A stretch of DNA of 6,153 bases from Bifidobacterium breve (GTDB lineage: Bacteria > Actinomycetota > Actinomycetes > Mycobacteriales > Mycobacteriaceae). The notes under the pieces were generated by a model. It ran no database searches. It saw nothing but the letters and a program-made list of their open reading frames with translations, and was not told where the DNA came from. The stretch is from assembly GCA_943331415.1 (NCBI GenBank), contig CALQLM010000085.1:1-6153 (forward strand), in the 5' to 3' direction. Position 1 is the first letter of the stretch; every line of letters begins with the position of its first letter. The translations under genes were made by a program, and so were the position numbers. Positions 1 through 5,104 of this stretch are shown piece after piece.

Positions 1-53
1 ATGCCTACGTCAACCTGCAACGGGACGCGGAGGCGGACTTCGCGACGGACTGA
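1..53 (+). CDS. 3' end of an unidentified protein gene (partial)
   Basis: Reading codons from base 3 gives AYVNLQRDAEADFATD followed by TGA at 51-53. The codons are strongly GC-ending (GCC, TAC, GTC, AAC, CTG, GAC, GCG, GAG), as expected for a real gene in this genome, and the stop lies 2 bp from the stop of the converging hydroxylase gene. Only 16 residues are visible, so no family can be named. The rest of the gene lies outside the window. Confidence 0.6.
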   Translation, partial: AYVNLQRDAEADFATD

Positions 54-55
54 TC

Positions 56-1573
56 TCAGGGCAGTGCGGTCGGAAGCGCACGGCACACCTCGGCGACGTT
101 GCGGCCGGCTCGCATCACGGTGCGGTCGGGTCTGATGAGTGCGGCACGGGCGTTCCCGCTCGCCATCCATGCCGCCAGTTCGCCGCCGGACTCCGCGATG
201 TGGACCACGGCGCCACGGTCGGTGATGGCCGTCTGCTCCCCGGGTGTCAGCGGGTGAGCGCAGACGACGGCAAAACCGGTGCCGAGAATCGAATCGAGCC
301 GCTGCCCAATGCCAATCACCGCATTCGGACAGAGTGTGCCGGCCAGTTGCCGTGGTGCGCGGGTTTTGTAGACGAGTGCCGAACGGGGCAACGGAGGTGT
401 GGTGGAATCCAGCACCTTGTCGCGCATACCGGGCAGCAGGTGCAGTCGCGGCACCACGGTGCGCCGCACCAGATCACCGAACCGACCGCCGGATGTCATC
501 GCCCGCCCGACTGTCAGAGCCAGGTCGATCAGCCTGCGGGCGTGTGGCTTTCGTTCCTGTTGGTAGGTGTCCAACACGCTCGGACTCAAGGTGCCGGTGA
601 GCACGCCGGCGAGCTTCCAGGACAGATTCGTGGCGTCGCGCAGGCCCGCCCCCATGCCCTGTCCGACGAAGGGTGGTGTCAGATGGGCGGCATCGCCCAG
701 CAGGAACGTATTGCCGCGTCGCCAGATATCGGCAATCTGGGCCCGGAAGGTGTACTCGGCGACACGAATGATCTCGAGTTGGCTGTCATCGGCATGTGTG
801 GTCCACGGTGCGATCAACGGCCGCAGCGCCGCCACGGTGGAGAAATCGTCGGCGGTCTCACCCGGCAGTAAGCGGAACTCCCAGCGGTAGCGAACATCGC
901 CGATCTGCATGAAGGTTCCCGCCCGTCGGGTGTTGCAGACCTGATGCACGCCCTCCCACTGATCGAGGTCGACGGATGAGGCGACGTCGATCACCAGCCA
1001 GCGTTGCTCGAAGCGCAGATCAGTCATGGCTGCACCGATCCGGCGACGCACCAGGCTATTGGCGCCGTCGCAGCCGAGCAGATAGTCGGTATCGACGATA
1101 TGGCGGCTACCGTCGCCACGATCGGTGAATGTGATCCGGCTTCGGCCGCCGCTGAGCTCGTCGATATCGGTGACCTCGGCATTGCCGCGCAGGGTGACAA
1201 GGGGATAGCGCAACAGGTTTGCGCGTAACAGGGCTTCGAACTCGGGCTGGTCGAACATATTGGCCTGCGGATAACCATTGCGACTCTGCGCGGGGTCGCG
1301 GCGAAATTCGGAGAGGACCTTCAGCTGCGGGTCGAGCAATCGCAGTCCGAGTGCGGGTCTGGAGATGCCGGCGAATTCCGCACCGATTCCGAGCCGGTTG
1401 ACGATGCGGAACACCTCATCGTCGAGATGCACGGCGCGGGGTTGCGGATAGACACCGTCCCAGCGGTCAAGCACCAGGGTGGCGATACCGTACTGAGCGA
1501 GCAGGGTGGCACCCGCGATCCCGGTCGGGCCCGCCCCGACGATGACCACGGTGTGTTGGCGCGGCGCGCTCAT
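56..1573 (-). CDS. FAD-dependent aromatic hydroxylase, MhpA-like class A flavoprotein monooxygenase
   Basis: A 505-residue flavoprotein predicted to hydroxylate a phenolic ring using NAD(P)H and O2, producing a catechol in the cytoplasm. The dinucleotide-binding GAGPTG (residues 13-18) follows a hydrophobic beta strand. YPQPRAVHLDDEV (42-54) resembles the PRAVHxDDE stretch of 3-(3-hydroxyphenyl)propionate hydroxylases. The DG motif GCDGANSLVRRRIG is at 167-180, and the FAD-binding GD motif GDAAHLTPPFVGQGMG at 293-308. The C-terminal part (about 410-505) fits the thioredoxin-like domain of this family, ending with ALIRPDRTVMRAG (478-490). E. coli MhpA is about 550 residues, so this one is slightly short but complete. 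ATG at 1573 is chosen because GAGGAG (1579-1584 on the + strand) lies 5 nt before it; an upstream in-frame ATG at 1633 would translate the promoter and operator. It is transcribed divergently from the TetR gene, with a likely operator at 1591-1604. The family is firm; the substrate is unknown, and mhpA is not assigned for that reason. Confidence 0.92.
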   Translation of the reverse strand: MSAPRQHTVVIVGAGPTGIAGATLLAQYGIATLVLDRWDGVYPQPRAVHLDDEVFRIVNRLGIGAEFAGISRPALGLRLLDPQLKVLSEFRRDPAQSRNGYPQANMFDQPEFEALLRANLLRYPLVTLRGNAEVTDIDELSGGRSRITFTDRGDGSRHIVDTDYLLGCDGANSLVRRRIGAAMTDLRFEQRWLVIDVASSVDLDQWEGVHQVCNTRRAGTFMQIGDVRYRWEFRLLPGETADDFSTVAALRPLIAPWTTHADDSQLEIIRVAEYTFRAQIADIWRRGNTFLLGDAAHLTPPFVGQGMGAGLRDATNLSWKLAGVLTGTLSPSVLDTYQQERKPHARRLIDLALTVGRAMTSGGRFGDLVRRTVVPRLHLLPGMRDKVLDSTTPPLPRSALVYKTRAPRQLAGTLCPNAVIGIGQRLDSILGTGFAVVCAHPLTPGEQTAITDRGAVVHIAESGGELAAWMASGNARAALIRPDRTVMRAGRNVAEVCRALPTALP

Positions 1574-1578
1574 CCCGA

Positions 1579-1584
1579 CTCCTC
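1579..1584 (-). promoter_or_regulatory. Ribosome binding site of the hydroxylase (start-deciding)
   Basis: The minus strand reads GAGGAG here, 5 nt before ATG at 1573. It favours this start over the longer in-frame ATG at 1633, which would put coding sequence across the promoter. Confidence 0.8.
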
Positions 1585-1590
1585 TGCAAC

Positions 1591-1604
1591 TGACGAAATC
1601 GTCA
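1591..1604. promoter_or_regulatory. Operator O1: palindrome before the hydroxylase
   Basis: TGACGAAATCGTCA is a perfect 6-bp inverted repeat around AA. It sits 17 nt upstream of the hydroxylase ATG and 17 bp downstream of a TTGACG box, so it covers the expected -10 position (GACGAT on the minus strand). The same 14 bp, within a 19-bp identical block (1589-1607), recurs at 4407-4425 before the dioxygenase. Size, symmetry and location fit a TetR-family operator, and the regulator gene at 1678 is the obvious candidate. Binding itself is inferred. Confidence 0.82.
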
Positions 1605-1627
1605 CATGCGTGATAGGTGCTCGTCAA
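1597..1627 (-). promoter_or_regulatory. Predicted hydroxylase promoter
   Basis: On the minus strand, TTGACG (1622-1627) forms a near-consensus -35. With an 18-nt spacer the -10 would be GACGAT (1598-1603), matching the actinobacterial TANNNT only at the A and the final T, so it is weak and lies inside the palindrome. The same geometry, with the -35 to palindrome distance identical at 17 bp, is seen at the dioxygenase promoter, which supports this assignment. Confidence 0.6.
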
Positions 1628-1634
1628 GCCCATT

Positions 1635-1648
1635 TGAGGAAATCATCA
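1635..1648. promoter_or_regulatory. Operator O2: variant palindrome before the TetR gene
   Basis: TGAGGAAATCATCA matches 12 of the 14 bases of TGACGAAATCGTCA, including the central GAAATC core. It lies 44 bp centre to centre from O1, about four helical turns, and ends 17 bp before the TAGAAT -10 box of the TetR gene, so it covers the -35 position. This suggests autoregulation by a somewhat weaker site. It is an inference from sequence similarity and position. Confidence 0.65.
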
Positions 1649-1665
1649 GAAGTGATCAGTCTTGT

Positions 1666-1671
1666 TAGAAT
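1666..1671 (+). promoter_or_regulatory. -10 box of the TetR gene; likely leaderless transcript
   Basis: TAGAAT fits the mycobacterial TANNNT -10. Exactly 6 nt separate it from GTG at 1678, so transcription would start at or next to the G of the start codon, giving a leaderless mRNA. No Shine-Dalgarno sequence precedes the GTG, in agreement. The -35 position (about 1643-1648) holds no consensus hexamer and is occupied by operator O2. Confidence 0.7.
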
Positions 1672-1677
1672 CATCCG

Positions 1678-2325
1678 GTGAGTGCTGAGCCGGATGAGTC
1701 GGATGTGCCGATCAATCGGCTCGAACGCCGCAAACACCGCACCCGGATGGCCCTGGTCCGAGCGGCTCAGGTGCTGATCGCCGAGGGCCGACTCAACGTC
1801 CCGGTGCTCGAGATCACCAAGGCTGCCGATGTGGGCATGGGTTCGTTCTACAACCACTTCGACAGCAAGGAACAACTCTTCGACGCTGCGGTGGGCGATG
1901 TGTTGGATTCCTATGGTGCACTGCTCGACGAGCTGACCGCCGGTGTGGACGATCCGGCCGAGATCTTCGCGGCAAGCTTCCGGCTGACAGGCCGATTCTT
2001 TCGCCGCCGGCCGCAGGAGAGCCTGATCCTGCTGTCGAACTGGGGGACATTACAAACGTCAGACCGCGGACTGGCGCCGCGGGCGCTACGTGATATCAAG
2101 GCCGCGATCGCCGCCGGACGGTTCGCCATTGATGATCCGGAGCGCGCCCTCGCGGTCGCCGCCGGTGTGTTGGGAGGACTGGGCAGTCTCCTGCAGAGCG
2201 ATCCCGATCGCGATGACGGACCACTCGCCGATGCGATGGCTACAGATGTGCTGCGGCTGTTCGGGATGTCGGATAAAGAGGCTCGCGAGGTGTGCGGTCG
2301 GCCACTGCCGGAGGTGGCGTACTAG
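1678..2325 (+). CDS. TetR/AcrR-family transcriptional repressor, likely local regulator
   Basis: A 215-residue protein with a TetR-type N-terminal DNA-binding domain. Helix 1 begins around RTRMALVRAAQVLIAEG (21-37), and the helix-turn-helix follows at about 44-63 with LEITKAADVGMGSFYNHF, leading into DSKEQLFDAAV, the usual start of the domain's last helix. The rest (about 75-200) is helical and would carry the ligand pocket and dimer interface; it is not diagnostic for a ligand. GTG at 1678 is the first possible start, because an in-frame TAG lies at 1666-1668 within the -10 box. The gene is divergent from the hydroxylase and converges on the FAH gene with a 4-bp overlap. Three related palindromes (1591, 1635, 4409) are its probable targets, with a substrate or ring-cleavage intermediate as the probable inducer; both points are inferred. 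The family assignment is secure. Confidence 0.93.
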   Translation: MSAEPDESDVPINRLERRKHRTRMALVRAAQVLIAEGRLNVPVLEITKAADVGMGSFYNHFDSKEQLFDAAVGDVLDSYGALLDELTAGVDDPAEIFAASFRLTGRFFRRRPQESLILLSNWGTLQTSDRGLAPRALRDIKAAIAAGRFAIDDPERALAVAAGVLGGLGSLLQSDPDRDDGPLADAMATDVLRLFGMSDKEAREVCGRPLPEVAY

Positions 2326-3260
2326 GCGTATTCGACCTTCATCCGTTGTGCGCCAAGGTCGATCACACCGTCATCGGTGCGCACCGATGCCTCGATCACA
2401 TCGCCGTCCCGCAGATACTTGGGGTTCTTGAGTTGGCTTTTGAAGAATGCCTTCCACTTCACCGCCGGCGGCAACAGCGCGGCGATGAGCGCGATGGGTT
2501 TCGGTGGTGCACTCAGCGCGGTGCCCACCGGTGTACCGGTCAAGATCAGATCGCCGGCGGCCAGATCTTGAAACCGGGTGAGCGACTGCAATGCCTGCAG
2601 CGGGCGATAGAGCATGTCCCCGGCGACGAGAGCGTTCTGGCGTTCCTCACCGTTGACGGACAGCCGAAGGCGTAGGTCTCCGAATCGATCGAGTTCGTGG
2701 CTGTTGAGAAGCACCAGGGCCGGACCGGTCGGGGTGAAACTCGGATATGACTTGGCCTCGTAGAACTGCGTCTGCGGAAGCTGGATATCGCGAGCGGAGA
2801 TGTCATTGGTAATCACCAGGCCGGCAATGTAATCGCTGAGGTTGGCCGCGGAAACGCTGGTGCCTACCGGAATGTCACGCCCGATGACGAGTCCGATCTC
2901 GACCTCGTAGTCGAGGAATTTGACGTGCTTGGGCTTGATGACGGGGTCGACGGGACCGCTGACCGAGGCTGAGGACTTCCGGAAAAAGATCAGCGGAATC
3001 GATGCTGGATCCATGCCGGAGTCGATGACGTGGGAGGCGTAGTTGGTCATCTGCGCGACCACCCGGCAGGGCTTGGTGACCGGCGACACCAGTGCGAGGC
3101 CCGCCACCGCGATCGGTGCCGGGTTGTCCCGGGCGGTTTCGATGGCGCTGCGATCGGCCAGCAATTCTCTGGTTGTGGTCGCCGAGGTGGCAATTCTGGT
3201 AGCGCCATCGGGCCCGTGCACCCACCAGGCATCCGCAGTGCGCAGGATGGAAATCGTCAT
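2322..3260 (-). CDS. Fumarylacetoacetate hydrolase (FAH) superfamily protein
   Basis: A 312-residue enzyme of the FAH / 2-keto-4-pentenoate hydratase superfamily, which acts on 2-oxo acids from aromatic ring cleavage by hydration, decarboxylation or C-C hydrolysis using a divalent metal. Visible signatures are DYEVEIGLVIGRD (117-129), whose E119 and E121 are likely metal ligands; NDISARD (152-158), with D153 as third ligand; the KSYPSFTPTGP loop (170-180); and TGTPVG (241-246). Between TGTPVG and the closing LRDGDVIEASV segment there is a stretch of about 35 residues rich in Pro, Ala and Lys, longer than the short link usual in the family. The ATG overlaps the dioxygenase stop (ATGA, 3257-3260), so translation is probably coupled; only a weak AAAGTGG precedes it. 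The 3' end overlaps the TetR gene in a CTAG. Whether it is a hydratase, a decarboxylase or a hydrolase cannot be decided from the sequence. Confidence 0.9.
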   Translation of the reverse strand: MTISILRTADAWWVHGPDGATRIATSATTTRELLADRSAIETARDNPAPIAVAGLALVSPVTKPCRVVAQMTNYASHVIDSGMDPASIPLIFFRKSSASVSGPVDPVIKPKHVKFLDYEVEIGLVIGRDIPVGTSVSAANLSDYIAGLVITNDISARDIQLPQTQFYEAKSYPSFTPTGPALVLLNSHELDRFGDLRLRLSVNGEERQNALVAGDMLYRPLQALQSLTRFQDLAAGDLILTGTPVGTALSAPPKPIALIAALLPPAVKWKAFFKSQLKNPKYLRDGDVIEASVRTDDGVIDLGAQRMKVEYA

Positions 3261-4387
3261 GAGGCAACCACTTTCAGCAGGCCGATCATGCGCTTCAGAT
3301 CGAATTCGTTGCGCCCGCGCAGTGCGGTGAGCATCGCGGCCACCTCATGGCGGGCGTTGCCCGGATTGGAACCGAGGAACTCCTTGGTCACCGGTGGCCC
3401 CCACTGGGCCAGTCCGGAGGCGGTCAGTGGTGCCCAACCCGGTTCGAGGGTGTTGTCGAACATATCGCCGTCGGTGAAGTGCTCGACCATGAAGCCGTCC
3501 GGATCACGCCAGTAGTCGAAGATCTGGCTTCCCTGGATGTGTCGGCCGATGCCCCAGGAGCGCAGGTAGCCGCGCTCACGCAGATACTCGCCTCCGGCGG
3601 CCATGGCGTCGAGGTCGCTGACCTGGTAGGCCGAGTGCACATAGCGATTCGCCGGACCCAGGGCCAGTGCCAGAGTGTGGTGATCGGACGGTACCGATCC
3701 GCGGTCGCAGCGGATGAAACTCATCGTCGGGCCACGTTCGCGTTGGCCGACAAAGAACTGGAAGTCACTGACGATCAAGCCGAAGTGATCCAGATACCAG
3801 TTGAGCGTCTCGAGATAGCGGGTGGACTGCAGCACAACGTGGCCGAGTCGTTGGATCAGGGCGGGAGTCCGTGGCGGCCGCTGGGTGGTGTTGGTGCGCA
3901 CCAGGGCGTGACCGAAGTTGAAGACGTGCGGTTCCTGCCCGGCGAGTGCGGGAAGTTCGTGTTGTCCAGCAACGACTTTCACCGGTGTGCCGCTGGGATC
4001 GACGAGATCCACCGACAACCCACCGATCGACTCCGGTAGCCGAGTCGTCGCCGCACCGGTCTTGTCGGCAAGTCGCAGCACATCGATTTCATCGGCGGCC
4101 GCAAGCGCCAGACCATGGAATCGGGTGGTGGCACCGCGACGGATGATCACACAGGGGCCACCGGCGTCGGTGCCGCGGAGCAGCAACTCTTCTCCGGATC
4201 GAGAGACGCTGTGGAAGCCGAAGGCCTGCGCGAACGCCTCGGCCCGCACGAGATCCGGCTTCTCGAATTCCAGCCAGGCCAGATCCGCCACCTTGATGAT
4301 CGGATTCTGTGATCGCCCCGGGTGTTCGCCGCGGCGGGCGCCCTGCTCGCTGTGCAGACCGTTGTGTGCGCCGATGACATCACCCAT
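3257..4387 (-). CDS. Extradiol (catechol 2,3-type) ring-cleavage dioxygenase, VOC superfamily
   Basis: A 376-residue two-domain vicinal oxygen chelate protein predicted to cleave a catechol next to its hydroxyls using Fe(II) and O2. The N-terminal non-catalytic domain spans about 32-140. The catalytic C-terminal domain (about 178-305) contains LGHVVL with H183, the SDHHTLAL stretch with H236 or H237, and FMVEHF with E302, matching the 2-His-1-carboxylate metal site. Also present are Y254 (HSAYQV) and the typical GRH...FDYWRDPDGFMVEH block with H283, a likely acid-base residue. At 376 residues it is longer than BphC or HsaC (about 290-300): it has about 30 extra N-terminal residues and a tail of about 70 after E302. 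The start is secured by AAGGAGG 6 nt before the ATG. It is first in an operon with the FAH gene, behind a palindromic operator at 4409-4422. The catechol substrate is unknown. Confidence 0.9.
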   Translation of the reverse strand: MGDVIGAHNGLHSEQGARRGEHPGRSQNPIIKVADLAWLEFEKPDLVRAEAFAQAFGFHSVSRSGEELLLRGTDAGGPCVIIRRGATTRFHGLALAAADEIDVLRLADKTGAATTRLPESIGGLSVDLVDPSGTPVKVVAGQHELPALAGQEPHVFNFGHALVRTNTTQRPPRTPALIQRLGHVVLQSTRYLETLNWYLDHFGLIVSDFQFFVGQRERGPTMSFIRCDRGSVPSDHHTLALALGPANRYVHSAYQVSDLDAMAAGGEYLRERGYLRSWGIGRHIQGSQIFDYWRDPDGFMVEHFTDGDMFDNTLEPGWAPLTASGLAQWGPPVTKEFLGSNPGNARHEVAAMLTALRGRNEFDLKRMIGLLKVVAS

Positions 4388-4393
4388 CGGGGG

Positions 4394-4400
4394 CCTCCTT
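4394..4400 (-). promoter_or_regulatory. Ribosome binding site of the dioxygenase
   Basis: AAGGAGG on the minus strand, 6 nt before ATG at 4387. It is a near-perfect Shine-Dalgarno, the strongest in the window, and it confirms that the N-terminal extension of the dioxygenase is translated. Confidence 0.85.
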
Positions 4401-4408
4401 CACGTTAC

Positions 4409-4422
4409 TGACGAAATCGTCA
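4409..4422. promoter_or_regulatory. Operator O3: palindrome before the dioxygenase-FAH operon
   Basis: TGACGAAATCGTCA is identical to O1 at 1591-1604, and the identity extends to 19 bp (4407-4425). It lies 21 nt upstream of the dioxygenase ATG. Conservation of a 19-bp block in front of two separate catabolic genes, with unrelated flanks, indicates a shared regulatory site, most likely for the TetR protein encoded between them. Confidence 0.82.
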
Positions 4423-4445
4423 CATACGACGGAGCGCTCAGTCAA
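4415..4445 (-). promoter_or_regulatory. Predicted promoter of the dioxygenase-FAH operon
   Basis: On the minus strand TTGACT (4440-4445) is a good -35. An 18-nt spacer places the -10 at GACGAT (4416-4421), inside operator O3. Spacing from the -35 to the palindrome is 17 bp, exactly as at the hydroxylase promoter. Repressor binding here would block RNA polymerase directly. Confidence 0.6.
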
Positions 4446-4468
4446 CAGGCGCGACGCAGCACCGGCTG

Positions 4469-4957
4469 TCAGGGTGTGAAGGGTTCACCGGGTGTGAAGC
4501 TCATGGGTGCCCGGGTCACGTTGATACTTGGACCTTCGGAGCTGCCCGCGCCGACGGAACGCTGCGGGCGGGGCGGCGGATTTTGTTCGGCTGAGGCCAC
4601 CGGGACCTCCGCAGGCGGGGGCTCGGACTCGGTTTCGGACGCTACTGTCGGGGCCGGCGGCGCGTTATCGACCTCGGGGGCAGCGGTTGCCGCCGGCGGG
4701 GTCGGCGGGTTGATGCTGCGCAACAGTGTGGTCTGGTTGAAGTCGCCGCTGCTTAGGGTCAGCAGCAACGCGGTGGCCACCACGAGGACTGACGCGGCCG
4801 CGGTGATCACGGTCAGCAGCACCCGGCTGTTCCGATACCAGGGCGGCTTGGGGGGTACCACCGGCGTCTCATTCCAATACCGGGCCCACCCGGGGAGCAG
4901 GTCGTCGGTGAACCATGCGCCAAGGTCCTCGTACGGCAGGGCCTCACGCTCCGTCAT
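4469..4957 (-). CDS. Small single-pass membrane protein with Pro/Ala-rich tail, function unknown
   Basis: A 162-residue protein that I do not recognise. Residues 1-45 are hydrophilic with aromatic and basic residues (LPGWARYW at 21-28, PPWYRNSR at 38-45). A single membrane helix follows at about 46-68 (VLLTVITAAASVLVVATALLLTL), then a low-complexity tail rich in Pro, Ala and Glu (about 84-135), ending in a repeated FTP (FTPGEPFTP). Basic residues before the helix suggest the N-terminus is cytoplasmic and the tail outside. ATG at 4957 is preferred; an in-frame ATG at 5029, with GGAAG before it, would add 24 residues whose codons (TTA, GTA, ACT, AGT) look non-coding for this genome. A possible -10 (TAGTAT on the minus strand, 4966-4971) ends 8 nt before the ATG, so the mRNA may be nearly leaderless. 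It lies upstream of the dioxygenase on the same strand, but the dioxygenase has its own promoter, so a shared function is not implied. Confidence 0.75.
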   Translation of the reverse strand: MTEREALPYEDLGAWFTDDLLPGWARYWNETPVVPPKPPWYRNSRVLLTVITAAASVLVVATALLLTLSSGDFNQTTLLRSINPPTPPAATAAPEVDNAPPAPTVASETESEPPPAEVPVASAEQNPPPRPQRSVGAGSSEGPSINVTRAPMSFTPGEPFTP

Positions 4958-4965
4958 AACGGTCG

Positions 4966-4971
4966 ATACTA
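4966..4971 (-). promoter_or_regulatory. Possible -10 box of the Pro-rich membrane protein gene
   Basis: TAGTAT on the minus strand fits TANNNT and is 8 nt from the ATG at 4957, implying a transcript with a leader of about 0-2 nt. No strong -35 and no Shine-Dalgarno is seen. The surrounding gap (4958-5104, 147 bp) shows no convincing terminator hairpin for the upstream gene. Confidence 0.4.
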
Positions 4972-5104
4972 AACGGCATTCGCCCAAGTCAGGACTAGTT
5001 TGACGAATCCGCCCCGCGGCCTGGTGCATAGAACTTCCGGGCGTTTTGGGGCAGGATTTCGGCCTGAGCGGGCTGGGTACGTGATTACTCCGAATACAGC
5101 GGCA

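Noticed and set aside
200..871. Open frame of 223 codons on the + strand
   Set aside because: It is fully antisense to the hydroxylase, with a Gln/Gly/His-rich composition and no recognisable motif.
1574..1633. Longer hydroxylase start at ATG 1633, adding 20 residues
   Set aside because: It would translate the -35 box and the conserved palindrome, and a good Shine-Dalgarno precedes ATG 1573. The protein from 1573 starts with the expected beta strand and GAGPTG.
3347..4039. Open frame of 230 codons on the + strand
   Set aside because: It lies entirely inside the dioxygenase on the opposite strand; the dioxygenase has metal ligands, a strong ribosome binding site and family motifs.
3918..5003. 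Open frame of 361 codons on the + strand
   Set aside because: It is antisense to the dioxygenase and the Pro-rich protein gene, runs through their promoter region, has a Ser/Arg/Pro-rich composition with no domain, and overlaps genes with clear motifs. It is typical of GC-rich DNA.
4958..5029. Longer start for the Pro-rich membrane protein at ATG 5029
   Set aside because: A GGAAG lies before it, but the added codons include TTA, GTA, ACT and AGT, unlike this genome, and the stretch holds a plausible -10 box. Not fully excluded.
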